From NCBI RefSeq assembly GCF_024701375.2, contig NZ_CP113910.1, forward strand, positions 5,394,001 through 5,458,000: a DNA stretch of 64,000 nucleotides, given 5' to 3'. The position numbers were made by a program, and so were the translations under genes. Under the pieces are notes generated by a model, which saw only the letters and a list, made by a program, of their open reading frames with translations, was not told the origin of the DNA and did not search any database. Below are positions 1-8,379 of this stretch, in pieces. Each line of letters begins with the position of its first letter. Position 1 is the first letter of the stretch. The stretch is from Streptomyces sp. KMM 9044 (GTDB taxonomy: Bacteria > Actinomycetota > Actinomycetes > Streptomycetales > Streptomycetaceae).

Positions 1-89
1 GTCATGTGTGCTGCCGTGCCGAGGCGTCCCGTGGACACGCAGGACACGCGCAGACTCTCGGCGGGGCAGCCCCGACCGATCGAGGGACC

Positions 90-671
90 TTGATCAACCC
101 GACCGTGACGGCCGTCGTGTTCGGCGTCGTCCTCCTCGCCGAGCTGCCGGACAAGACCGCGCTCGCCGGCCTCGTCCTCGGCACCCGCTACCGGGCCTCC
201 TACGTCTTCGCCGGCGTCGCCGCCGCCTTCGCCGTGCACGTCGTGCTCGCGGTGGCGGCCGGCAGCGTGCTCACCCTGCTCCCACAACAGCTCGTGCACG
301 CGGTCACGGGCGTGCTTTTCCTGGGCGGCGCGGCGATGCTGCTGTTCAAGAAGGACGAGGGCGACGAGGAGATCCGCAAGCCGGAGAACCAGTCCTTCTG
401 GAAGGTGTCCGGGGCGGGCTTCATGCTCATCCTGGTCGCCGAGTTCGGCGACCTCACCCAGATCATGACGGCCAACCTCGCCGCCCGTTACGGCGACCCG
501 CTCTCGGTCGGTCTGGGCGCGGTGCTGGCGTTGTGGGCGGTGGCCGGGCTGGGCATCGTCGGCGGAAAGGCCCTGATGAAGCGGGTGCCGCTGAAGCTGA
601 TCACCCGGATCGCGGCGCTGCTGATGCTGGGGCTCGGCGTGTGGAGCCTGTGGGAAGCGGTGACCGGCTGA
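90..671 (+). CDS. GDT1/TMEM165 (UPF0016) family membrane cation transporter
   Basis: About 193 residues and very hydrophobic. It carries the two family motifs: AELPDKT near residues 17-23 and AEFGDLTQ near residue 118, each at the start of a three-helix half repeat. In the first motif proline replaces the usual glycine of ExGD. Family members are cation/proton exchangers, best known for manganese or calcium, in the cytoplasmic membrane; the substrate here is inferred only. The frame is open back to an ATG at position 6, but hydrophobic coding begins at TTG 90, just after GAGGGA at 82-87. That spacing is short, so GTG 105 is an alternative start. No clear operon partner. Confidence 0.85.
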   Translation: MINPTVTAVVFGVVLLAELPDKTALAGLVLGTRYRASYVFAGVAAAFAVHVVLAVAAGSVLTLLPQQLVHAVTGVLFLGGAAMLLFKKDEGDEEIRKPENQSFWKVSGAGFMLILVAEFGDLTQIMTANLAARYGDPLSVGLGAVLALWAVAGLGIVGGKALMKRVPLKLITRIAALLMLGLGVWSLWEAVTG

Positions 672-745
672 GCGGGGCGAGCCGTGGCCGGCGGGTGGCG
701 GACCGGGGGGGCGAACGGCGGGTCGGCCGCCCGGCCGGTTCCGTC

Positions 746-783
746 GGTGGCGGTGGCGGTGGCTGTGGCTGTGGCTGTGGGGG
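746..783. repeat. GGTGGC/GGCTGT hexamer microsatellite
   Basis: Short run of six-base units between the transporter and the HAD gene: three GGTGGC-like units, then three GGCTGT-like units. The surrounding intergenic DNA holds no convincing reading frame. Confidence 0.6.
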
Positions 784-852
784 TGCGGGCGGCGGTGATG
801 GCGCGGCCAACGATCCGTGAATGGTTGGCGGAGAAGCTGGCGGGAGACCGGG

Positions 853-878
853 TTTGTTTTGTATCGTTAATAAACAAA
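853..878. promoter_or_regulatory. AT-rich inverted repeat, possible operator
   Basis: Perfect 7-base arms TTTGTTT (853-859) and AAACAAA (872-878) are separated by 12 bases. The patch is unusually AT-rich for this genome and lies about 73 bases before the HAD phosphatase start. It could be a repressor site overlapping that gene's promoter. The binding protein is unknown. Confidence 0.4.
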
Positions 879-950
879 GTGGCTCCCGCCCGTTTTCCCT
901 GACCGGCGGGCGGGGCCGCCTTGTCCCCTTCCCGTGCTTTGGAGCTGCCG

Positions 951-1634
951 ATGACAGCCACCGCCGTACTCACCGCCCGTGCCCTCCTGCTGGACATGGA
1001 CGGCACCCTCGTCAACTCGGACGCCTCGGTCGAGCGCGTCTGGCGGCGCTGGGCCGAGCGGAACGGGCTCGACGGGAACGAGGTCATGAAGGTCGTGCAC
1101 GGGCGGCAGGGTTACGCCTCGATGGCCCTGCTGCTGCCGGACCGGCCCGTGGAGCAGAACTACGCCGACAACGCGCGCATGCTGGCCGAGGAGACCGCGG
1201 ACGCCGAGGGCGTCGTCGAGATACCGGGCGCCCGCGACTTCCTCGCCTCCCTCGACGGCGTGCCGCACGCCCTGGTGACCTCCGCCGACGTCGCCCTGTC
1301 CGCGGCACGGATGGCCGCCGCCGGACTGGAGCAGCCCCAGGTGCGGGTGACCGCCGAGTCGGTGGGCGCGAGCAAGCCCGACCCCGAGGGCTTCCTCAAG
1401 GGCGCGGCGGAACTGGGCATCGCCCCGGCCGACTGCGTGGTCCTCGAGGACTCCGGGGCGGGGATCGCCGCGGCGCGCGCGGCCGGCATGCGCGTCGTCG
1501 GCATCGGCCCGCGCGCCGGATTCCACACCCCGGACGTGGTCGCACGCGACCTGACCCGGGTACGGGTGGAGCGCGGCGCGGACGGGACGGTCCTGCTGCA
1601 CATCACGGAAACCGGACACACGGCGGGCCGGTAG
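951..1634 (+). CDS. HAD-superfamily phosphatase (DhaK-independent sugar-phosphatase type)
   Basis: 227 residues. HAD motif I is LDMDGTLV with catalytic aspartates at about residues 15 and 17. Motif II is the threonine/serine in VTSAD near 106, motif III the lysine of SKPDP near 140, and motif IV the acidic pair in LEDSGAG near 165. Length and the cap between motifs I and II fit subfamily IA phosphatases acting on small sugar phosphates or phosphoglycolate; the substrate cannot be fixed from sequence. The ATG at 951 was chosen because GGAG lies six bases upstream; a TTG at 921 in frame has no such support. It converges on the next gene across a hairpin. Confidence 0.85.
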   Translation: MTATAVLTARALLLDMDGTLVNSDASVERVWRRWAERNGLDGNEVMKVVHGRQGYASMALLLPDRPVEQNYADNARMLAEETADAEGVVEIPGARDFLASLDGVPHALVTSADVALSAARMAAAGLEQPQVRVTAESVGASKPDPEGFLKGAAELGIAPADCVVLEDSGAGIAAARAAGMRVVGIGPRAGFHTPDVVARDLTRVRVERGADGTVLLHITETGHTAGR

Positions 1635-1658
1635 GGCCGGCCCGCCCGAGGCCGGCCC
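1634..1658. terminator. Bidirectional hairpin between convergent genes
   Basis: Perfect 9-base stem GGGCCGGCC/GGCCGGCCC with a 7-base loop, starting in the HAD stop region and ending 8 bases before the stop of the convergent gene. There is no T tract, as is usual in this GC-rich setting. Confidence 0.6.
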
Positions 1659-1665
1659 CGTCGCC

Positions 1666-3108
1666 TCAGAGGCCCTGGGTCTCGGACTCCAGCCGGTTGC
1701 GGGTCTCCGGCCCGTACACACCCAGCTCGTCGCCACGGATGCCCCGTGACCACTGGTAGTTGCGGAGGGCGCCCGCCGTGCGGCGGTCGAACCGGCCGTT
1801 GACCTCGTCGTTGTACAGGTACACCTTGCTCAGGAGCTCCTGGAGTTCGGCGACCTCCGGCCCCCGGTCGCCGCGCCTCAGCGTGGGACCGGTGGCGTCG
1901 CCGCCGTCCAGCTCCTCCGCGTCCTCGGGGGCGTCGGCCGGCGGGCCGGTGGTCGGGGTCGCGGACGGTTCCGGCTCGTCCGACGGGGCCGCCGAAGCAC
2001 TGGCCTCCGCCGACTCGGAGCCGGACGGCGACGCCGACGGGCTCGCGCTCTCGGACGGCGGGGCCGAGACCGACGCCGGGGCGGACGCCTCCGGCGAGCC
2101 GGACGCGCTCGTGGCCGGTGCCGCAGAGGGTGTGCCGGACGGCGCGTTCGGCACGCTCGCCCGTACGGTGTCCGCCGTCGCGCCGTCCCGGGACGGCGTC
2201 TCATGAGCGAACAGTCCGCTCGCCCACCCGGCGGCCCCGATCACCGCCACCACGGTCCCGGCGGCCACGAGCAGCGCGGCACGGCGACGGCGGCCACCGC
2301 CGGGGGGAGTGGGGCCGCCGGCGGCCGGGAGCGGGGACGCTGCCGGGCCTGCGGGCGGACCCGTGGCGGCGGACACCGTCCTGAAGGGGCGGGTGGAGTC
2401 GAACAGGTGCAGGTCGGTGGCGCTCGGCTCGGTCGTGGGCGGCGCGAGGGGCGCGGCGAGGGGCGCGGGCCGGGAGGCCGGGGCCGCGGGAGCTCCGGCG
2501 GTGCCGGGTGCGGCGAGTGTGTCGGGGGCGACGGCGCGCAGTTGCATGGTGGCGTCCGCGGCCGGCCGCGGTGCGCCGGGTGCCGTCTGCCCGGCCTGGG
2601 CGGTCTGCTCACCGGGAGCCGTCCGCCCGCCGTCCGCGGTCCGCCCGTCCTGCGCCGCTCGGCCGGCCTGGGCCGCGGGTGCGCCCTGCCGGCCCGGGCC
2701 GGCAGGTGTGCGGGTCTCCTCGGCCCCCTGCCCGGCCTCCCGTTCCAAAGCGCGGCCGCTGTCCGGCGCACCGCCGTCTGCCGGGGCGTCACCGTCCTTC
2801 GGTGTGCCGGGGGCCCCGTCGGCCGGTGCGGAGGGCTCCGGTGCCGCGTTCGGAGTACTCGCCGCCCCTGCTCCTGGTTCCGCCCCTGCTCCTGGTTCCG
2901 CCCCTGCTCCCGCCGCCGTGGTGCCGTCGTCGAGTCCGACGTACGGGCGGATGCGGAGCGGAGGGAAGTCCGCCGCCTGTGCCGCCTGCGCCGCACGGGC
3001 GTCGCGGAGGGCGTCGGACGCGTGCAGAGTGCAGGCGCAGGAAGGGGTGTTGTCCTTCTTTCTGGGCGTACCGCATTCCGGGCACGGGGTGCCCGTCGAG
3101 TCGTTCAC
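1666..3108 (-). CDS. Membrane-anchored peptidoglycan-binding protein with N-terminal zinc ribbon
   Basis: 480 residues. A small cysteine cluster (CPEC at 9-12 and CAC near 24-26) suggests a cytoplasmic zinc ribbon. A long Pro/Ala/Gly-rich segment follows, then one transmembrane helix near 272-295, a Ser/Pro/Ala-rich outside linker, and a C-terminal PG_binding_1 domain (about 405-478, beginning LRRGDRGPEVAELQ). The likely topology is zinc ribbon inside and wall-binding domain outside, so it may tether the envelope to a cytoplasmic partner. The start is GTG 3108 with GGAGGGA upstream. The low-complexity part holds an 18-base tandem repeat at 2863-2910 coding for a GAGAEP-type repeat. Confidence 0.8.
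   Translation of the reverse strand: MNDSTGTPCPECGTPRKKDNTPSCACTLHASDALRDARAAQAAQAADFPPLRIRPYVGLDDGTTAAGAGAEPGAGAEPGAGAASTPNAAPEPSAPADGAPGTPKDGDAPADGGAPDSGRALEREAGQGAEETRTPAGPGRQGAPAAQAGRAAQDGRTADGGRTAPGEQTAQAGQTAPGAPRPAADATMQLRAVAPDTLAAPGTAGAPAAPASRPAPLAAPLAPPTTEPSATDLHLFDSTRPFRTVSAATGPPAGPAASPLPAAGGPTPPGGGRRRRAALLVAAGTVVAVIGAAGWASGLFAHETPSRDGATADTVRASVPNAPSGTPSAAPATSASGSPEASAPASVSAPPSESASPSASPSGSESAEASASAAPSDEPEPSATPTTGPPADAPEDAEELDGGDATGPTLRRGDRGPEVAELQELLSKVYLYNDEVNGRFDRRTAGALRNYQWSRGIRGDELGVYGPETRNRLESETQGL
2863..2910. repeat. 18-base tandem repeat inside a coding linker
   Basis: Unit cgcccctgctcctggttc occurs twice in full, plus 12 bases of a third copy. It encodes a repeated Ala-Glu-Pro-Gly-Ala-Gly stretch in the proline-rich region of the peptidoglycan-binding protein. 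The 18-base unit keeps the frame, so copy number could change the linker length. Confidence 0.7.
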
Positions 3109-3268
3109 GCGTAGTCCCTCCCCTCGCGATCTCCAGAGATTATGCAGATCTCCTCCGCACCCCGGCGCGCACGCCCCCGGAATGCGGACTTCCGGAGGGA
3201 CTCAACAGGCCATAACCGGTCACACCGATCACGATGGACCGTGGAATCGAGAACTTGTGGAGGTGGTC

Positions 3269-5416
3269 ATGTCCGGGCACGCGCACGGCAGGGCGGAGAG
3301 GGCGGGCAGCACGCGGCCCTCGCCCGGTTCCGGACCACCGGCCTCCGACGCAGGCCCGGGCCGTCCGGGAGGTCCAGGTGGTCCGGGTGGTTCCGGCGGC
3401 CCTCCGGAGCAGGTGTCCCGCAACGTCGTCGTCTCGATGAGTGCCCTGCTCCTCGGCCTGCTGCTCGCCGCCCTCGACCAGACCATCGTGGCCACCGCGC
3501 TGCCCACCATCGTCAGTGAACTGGGCGGCCTGGAACATCTGTCTTGGGTGGTCACCGCGTATCTGCTGGCCTCCACCGCCGTGACCCCGCTGTGGGGCAA
3601 GCTCGGTGACCAGTACGGCCGCAAGCGGTTGTTCCAGGCCGCCATCGTCATCTTCCTGGTGGGGTCCGCGCTGTGCGGCACGGCGCAGGACATGGCCCAG
3701 CTGATCGGTTTCCGCGCGCTCCAGGGGCTGGGCGGCGGCGGACTGATCGTGCTGTCCATGGCGATCGTCGGCGACCTCGTGCCGCCCCGTGAACGGGGCA
3801 GGTACCAGGGCATGTTCGGTGCCGTCTTCGGCACGACGAGCGTCCTCGGGCCGCTGCTCGGCGGACTGTTCACCGAGCACCTGAGCTGGCGCTGGGTGTT
3901 CTACATCAACCTGCCCCTCGGGATCCTCGCCCTCGCCGTCATCGCCATGGTGCTGCACATCCCGCGCAGGTCGACCCAACACGTCATCGACTACCTCGGC
4001 ACCTTCCTCATCGCCTCCGTCGCGACCTGCCTGGTCCTGGTCGCCTCCCTCGGCGGCACCACCTGGGCCTGGGGCTCGCCGCAGATCATCGGCCTCGCGG
4101 TACTGGGCGCCGTCCTCGCCGTCGCGTTCGTGGCCGTGGAACGCCGGGCCGTCGAACCGGTGCTGCCGCTGGGGCTGTTCCGGATCCGCACCTTCACGCT
4201 CACCGCCGTGATCAGCTTCATCGTCGGCTTCGCCATGTTCGGCACGAGCGTCTATCTGCCGACGTTCCTCCAAGTGGTCCAAGGCACCAGCCCGACCATG
4301 TCCGGTGTGCACATGCTGCCGATGGTGGCCGGAACGCTGCTGGCCTCGACCGCCTCCGGACAGATCGTCAGCCGTACCGGCCGCTGGAAGGTGTTCCCGA
4401 TCGCGGGCACCGGCCTCATCGCCGTCGGCCTGCTGCTGCTCCACCAGCTCGACGAGAACAGCTCCACCCTCGTGATGAGCGCCTTCTTCTTCGTCTTCGG
4501 CCTGGGGATCGGCCTGGTGATCCAGGTCCTGGTACTGATCGTGCAGAACGCCGTCTCCTACCAGGACCTCGGCGTCGCCACCTCCGGCGCGACCTTCTTC
4601 CGCTCCATCGGCGCCTCCTTCGGCGTCGCCGTCTTCGGCATGATCTTCACGAACGGTCTCGACGACAAACTCACCGCCGCCTTCCGCGGCGTCCAGCTCC
4701 CGCCCGGTGTGTCCGCCGACGCACTGGAGTCCGACCCGCGTGGCATCGCGGACCTGCCGGCCGCCCTGCGTCCGGAGGTCGTCCACGCGTACGCCTCCTC
4801 CATCACCGACGTCTTCCTGTACGCCGTTCCCGTCGTCCTCGCCGGGTTCGTCCTGGCCTGGTTCCTCAAGGAGGACAGACTGCGCGCCTCGGTCACCGCG
4901 CCCGACGGCACCGAGACACTGGCCAGCAACCCGGTGGAGCGCTCCTCGTACGACGAGGTGTGCCGCGCGCTGTCCCTGCTCGGCACCCGCGAGGGCCGGC
5001 GCGACATCTACCAGAAGACCACCGTCCGCGCGGGCTACGACCTGCTGCCCGCCACGGGCTGGCTGCTGCTGCGGATCAGGAGGCACGGCTCGGTGGAACC
5101 GGCCCTGCTCGCCGCGCGCAGCCCCGTCCCGCTCGGCGTCGTCCTGGAGGCCGCCCGCCAGGCCGAGGTGCGGCACCTCGCCCGGCGCGAGGGCCTCGGC
5201 CTCGTCCTGACCGACGACGGTTTCGAGGCCGCCGAGAAGCTGGCGCGGGCCCGGGAGGAGTCCCTGGCCGAACTGCTCGGCGACTGGTGGGGGCCGGACC
5301 GGCCGACCGACCTGGTCCAGCTGGTGCACGAGTTGTCGGGGGAACTGGGCGGATCGCGCGGAGAACGTCCGCACGGCGACGGCGGGCACCCGGGTACGGG
5401 TACGCCGGTCGGCTGA
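3269..5416 (+). CDS. DHA2-type MFS drug/proton antiporter with C-terminal cytoplasmic domain
   Basis: 715 residues. The Gly/Pro-rich N-terminus of about 45 residues is cytoplasmic. About 14 membrane segments follow, with the DHA2 signatures LDQTIVATALPTI in helix 1 and GKLGDQYGRKR in loop 2-3. From about residue 535 the protein is soluble: roughly 180 residues with a helical, winged-helix-like pattern ending in an acidic helix. Such tails occur on actinobacterial EmrB/QacA proteins and may resemble a MarR domain. It probably exports amphipathic drugs. GGAGG five bases before ATG 3269 fixes the start. The frame is open far upstream, but that part is the shadow of the neighbouring minus-strand gene. 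Confidence 0.88.
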   Translation: MSGHAHGRAERAGSTRPSPGSGPPASDAGPGRPGGPGGPGGSGGPPEQVSRNVVVSMSALLLGLLLAALDQTIVATALPTIVSELGGLEHLSWVVTAYLLASTAVTPLWGKLGDQYGRKRLFQAAIVIFLVGSALCGTAQDMAQLIGFRALQGLGGGGLIVLSMAIVGDLVPPRERGRYQGMFGAVFGTTSVLGPLLGGLFTEHLSWRWVFYINLPLGILALAVIAMVLHIPRRSTQHVIDYLGTFLIASVATCLVLVASLGGTTWAWGSPQIIGLAVLGAVLAVAFVAVERRAVEPVLPLGLFRIRTFTLTAVISFIVGFAMFGTSVYLPTFLQVVQGTSPTMSGVHMLPMVAGTLLASTASGQIVSRTGRWKVFPIAGTGLIAVGLLLLHQLDENSSTLVMSAFFFVFGLGIGLVIQVLVLIVQNAVSYQDLGVATSGATFFRSIGASFGVAVFGMIFTNGLDDKLTAAFRGVQLPPGVSADALESDPRGIADLPAALRPEVVHAYASSITDVFLYAVPVVLAGFVLAWFLKEDRLRASVTAPDGTETLASNPVERSSYDEVCRALSLLGTREGRRDIYQKTTVRAGYDLLPATGWLLLRIRRHGSVEPALLAARSPVPLGVVLEAARQAEVRHLARREGLGLVLTDDGFEAAEKLARAREESLAELLGDWWGPDRPTDLVQLVHELSGELGGSRGERPHGDGGHPGTGTPVG

Positions 5417-5445
5417 GCCGGCGCGAAGTCACCCGGGCCGCCCGC

Positions 5446-5940
5446 TCACCCGAGTTGCCTGGTGAACCAGTGCTCCGCGGTCGGTTCGCTGTTGTGCGGT
5501 CGCGTCTCGGTGAAGCCGAGCCGGGCGTACAGGGCGCGGGCCTCCACCGGGTCGCCGCGCGTGTCCAGGATCAGCCGGGCGGCCCCCGACGCGCGGGCCG
5601 CGTCCTCGGCGGCCCGCACCAGGAGCGCCGCACCGCCCCTGCCCCGCATCCTCCGGTGCGGGAAGACCCGGGTGAGTTCGGCGGTCGCACCGTCCAGCAG
5701 CCGGACCCCCGCGCCGCCCGCCGCCCCGCCCCCGTACCGCGCGACCAGCAGATGCCCGCGCGGCGCAACCAGGTCGGCGCCCGACTCCGCGGCGATCTCG
5801 CGCTCCAGCTCCGCCGGGTCGGTCCGGCGCCCCTCGTGCAGCAGGTACCAGCGGTCGCTCACTTCGGTGTAGGACGCCCGCCAGAGCGCGGCGGCGACGG
5901 GGGAGCCGGGGAGTTCGGGGGCGACGGTCCAGACCATCAC
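5446..5940 (-). CDS. GNAT-family N-acetyltransferase
   Basis: About 164 residues. The acetyl-CoA loop region reads FPHRRMRGRGGAALL, near the middle, with the classic R/Q-x-x-G-x-G/A arrangement. The C-terminal part, YARLGFTET, is typical of the last strands of the fold. The substrate is unknown. GTG 5940 lies six bases after GGAG; ATG 5937 directly follows and is equally possible. The gene converges on the efflux pump with only 29 bases between stops. Confidence 0.8.
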   Translation of the reverse strand: MMVWTVAPELPGSPVAAALWRASYTEVSDRWYLLHEGRRTDPAELEREIAAESGADLVAPRGHLLVARYGGGAAGGAGVRLLDGATAELTRVFPHRRMRGRGGAALLVRAAEDAARASGAARLILDTRGDPVEARALYARLGFTETRPHNSEPTAEHWFTRQLG

Positions 5941-6061
5941 CGCATTCTCCGCTCCTCCGACACCGGTTCCGCAACCCTGTTTGCGGGCGGGTCTTCGGGC
6001 AACACGAACGGAGAACCGGCGCGCGAGAGGTGCCGGTTGGCCGACACACCGGAAGGCATCC

Positions 6062-6736
6062 ATGTCCACTGGCCTGATCATTGCGTTGATCGTGATTGTG
6101 GCGGTCGTTGTCGTCGCGGCGGCCGTACTGACCCTGCGCGCCCGCGGCCCACGCCACGGCGCGAACCTGAAACGGCGCTTCGGCCCCGAGTACGACCGGG
6201 CCGTCGCCCGGCACGACGGGGACACCGAGGCCGCCGAACGTGAACTGGCCCAGCGTGTACAGCTCCACGGCGACCTGCGGACACGACCGCTGGAGCCCGC
6301 CGAACAGGAGCGGTACGAGGCGGGCTGGACGGCCACGCAGGAGCGGTTCGTCGAATCGCCGCGGGAGGCGGTCGCCGAGGCGGACCGCCTGCTCGCCGAC
6401 CTCGCCGCCGCCCGGGGCTTCCCCGGCGGCGGACAGTACGAGGAGCAGCTCGCCGCGCTGTCCGTGCACCACGCCCACCACGTCGACGGCTACCGGCGCG
6501 TGCACCGGGTCGCGCAGGCCCGCGTGAACGGCGGGCACGAAGGCGGCGCGGGCACCGAGGAGATGCGCGAGGCCATGGTCGAGGCCCGCGCCCTCTTCGA
6601 CGACCTGGTGCGCCCCTCCCGCCACGACGGCGGAGACCACCGCGGCGGCCCGGACGGCCACCGCGCGGGGACGGCCGAACACGGCCGCACCCACACCCCC
6701 TCATTGCTCCACCGGCGACAGGCGAAGGAGAGCTGA
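6062..6736 (+). CDS. Membrane-anchored protein with a helical repeat domain shared with its neighbour
   Basis: 224 residues. One N-terminal transmembrane helix (about 4-25) is followed by a charged helical cytoplasmic domain. The segment around RFVESPREAVAEADRLLADL is closely echoed in the next gene (GFVDAPRDSVEEADRLLEEL), so the two look like diverged duplicates of one domain, one anchored and one soluble. The tail is His/Gly-rich. No catalytic motif is visible and no function is claimed. ATG 6062 has GGAAGG six bases upstream. Confidence 0.7.
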   Translation: MSTGLIIALIVIVAVVVVAAAVLTLRARGPRHGANLKRRFGPEYDRAVARHDGDTEAAERELAQRVQLHGDLRTRPLEPAEQERYEAGWTATQERFVESPREAVAEADRLLADLAAARGFPGGGQYEEQLAALSVHHAHHVDGYRRVHRVAQARVNGGHEGGAGTEEMREAMVEARALFDDLVRPSRHDGGDHRGGPDGHRAGTAEHGRTHTPSLLHRRQAKES

Positions 6737-6741
6737 GCGAG

Positions 6742-7374
6742 ATGACTGACAGGACCCGGCGCCCCGGCGGCGACCCGCTGACCGGAACGCCCCGCACCCC
6801 TACCACCCCCACCCCCACCCCTACCACCACTCACGGGACCCGTGACGGCGCCCACGGAGACCTCCCCCAGGACCTCCACGGTGACCCCCGCCGGGACGCC
6901 TACGAGAAGGGCGCCCGAGCAGGCACCCCGGACCTCCGCGAGGACACCGGCACAGTGACGCCCTCCCACGAGAGCGTGGACTCTCCGGGTGCCGACCGCT
7001 CGCGGACCGGCGGCACGCCGGAGACGTACACGTCCCTGGACGGCCGCCACGACGGCGACCGCGCCCCCGGCACGGCGCACGGCCCCGGTCTGCTCCCGCT
7101 CGACGAGGGCGACAAGCTCTCCGCGCAACTGCAGCACGCCGTGGCCGGTTTCGTGGACGCCCCGAGGGACTCCGTCGAGGAGGCCGATCGCCTGCTGGAG
7201 GAACTCGCCGCCGGCTTCACGGAGGCGGTCACCGAGCGGCGCCGTACCCTGCGCCGGTCCTGGCAGACCGCGGAGGTCGGCGAGGGCCCGAACGCCGCGG
7301 AGACCGGCACCGAGCAACTGCGCCTGGCACTGCGGGACTACCGCGAACTGGCGGACCGGCTCCTGCGCGCCTGA
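6742..7374 (+). CDS. Soluble paralogue of the preceding membrane-anchored protein
   Basis: 210 residues, starting five bases after the upstream stop, so translation is probably coupled. The first 100 residues are low-complexity (Thr/Pro/Asp/Gly), including a threonine-proline repeat from CCCCTAC-like units near 6797-6830. The C-terminal 90 residues carry the EADRLLEELAA-type helical domain shared with the gene before it. No signal peptide or membrane segment. Function unknown; pairing of anchored and soluble copies suggests they may act together. Confidence 0.7.
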   Translation: MTDRTRRPGGDPLTGTPRTPTTPTPTPTTTHGTRDGAHGDLPQDLHGDPRRDAYEKGARAGTPDLREDTGTVTPSHESVDSPGADRSRTGGTPETYTSLDGRHDGDRAPGTAHGPGLLPLDEGDKLSAQLQHAVAGFVDAPRDSVEEADRLLEELAAGFTEAVTERRRTLRRSWQTAEVGEGPNAAETGTEQLRLALRDYRELADRLLRA

Positions 7375-7399
7375 CCGGCTCCTGCGCCCGGGGCCGCCG

Positions 7400-7598
7400 T
7401 CAGACATCCCCGGGCGCCGGCCCGTCCGCACCCGCCCGGCGTTCCCGCCACTGCCGTACGACGTCCTCGACGTCGTACGGCTTCTTGCCCGGCGGGGCCG
7501 GGCGGGGGCTTGTACATCACGTCGCGGATCCTGGTGTCGGCCTCCGTGAGGATCTTCCGCACGATCCGCTCCGCGGGGGCCGCGAAGGCCGCCTCCAC
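7400..7598 (-). pseudogene. Possible frameshifted small conserved protein
   Basis: Two adjacent minus-strand segments look coding but lie in different frames: RIVRKILTEADTRIRDVMYK upstream, then KKPYDVEDVVRQWRERRAG ending at a TGA at 7400-7402. They join across a G/C-rich run near 7480-7500. Either a short gene has decayed or a base is missing in the run. The rest of 7375-7938 holds no other convincing gene. Confidence 0.3.
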
Positions 7599-7938
7599 GG
7601 CATGTCCCCGGCCTCCTCGCGCAGTGCCGGTGCCGGCGGCAGCACGTCTCGTCGGACGCGGTTTCCCGGTCGCGTGCCTCGGCGCCACGAGTCTGCCTGT
7701 CCGCCCTCCCCCCCCCACTCCCGACTCCGCTCGAGCGGGGCGGCCCCACCTCGAAACCGGCATCCGGCGGCCTCCGCTCGGTCATGAGGCCGTTGCGGCC
7801 GCCAAACGGACGGACGGGAGGGAGCCGGGCGTTTTATCATGCGGCGACAGCGGGTCGTTCCGGTCGGCGCACCAGGCCGTTCCGGTCGTTGCCGGGCCGG
7901 TACCGCCGGCCCGCCAGAACGTCTCAGGAGGAGCGCGC

Positions 7939-8331
7939 GTGCTCGAACTCACCATGGCCACGGTGTCGTCGGCGGAATCGGGGGCCACGGCCGGCATGCT
8001 CATGGCCGACGCGCCCACCGAGCCGGGCGCCGTGCTGCGGGTGGGCCGGGACAGGTCGGTGTGCCGTCTCTCCACGCCGGACGACTGGCTGTTCGTGTCC
8101 AGGGTCCACCTGGAGTTCCAGTGCGCCCAGGACGGCATCTGGTACCTGAGCTGGCTGCGCGGTTCGCTCCCCGAGCCGTCCTGCGAGGTCCGGCTGACCA
8201 TCGGGGGCCAGGCCCACCCGGTAGCCTACGGCGGCGGTGTCGCGCTGCCCCGGGGAGGCAACGGCGAGGTCGTCATCCTGGACCGCGCGGCCCCGCGCAG
8301 CGTCAACGTGGGTTTCTACCACGAGGTGTGA
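7939..8331 (+). CDS. FHA-like domain protein
   Basis: 130 residues. VGRDRSVCRL followed about 12 residues later by SRVHLEF matches the GR...SxxH core of forkhead-associated domains, which bind phosphothreonine peptides. The protein is little more than the domain, so it would be a stand-alone reader or an adaptor. A signal peptide or membrane segment is absent. GTG 7939 follows GAGGAG with a five-base gap; upstream open frame is not coding-like. Family assignment is by motif only. Confidence 0.6.
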   Translation: MLELTMATVSSAESGATAGMLMADAPTEPGAVLRVGRDRSVCRLSTPDDWLFVSRVHLEFQCAQDGIWYLSWLRGSLPEPSCEVRLTIGGQAHPVAYGGGVALPRGGNGEVVILDRAAPRSVNVGFYHEV

Positions 8332-8379
8332 GGCCGGCCGGCTCCGCACGGGTTCCGCCGGGGACCGCCGCGGGACGGC

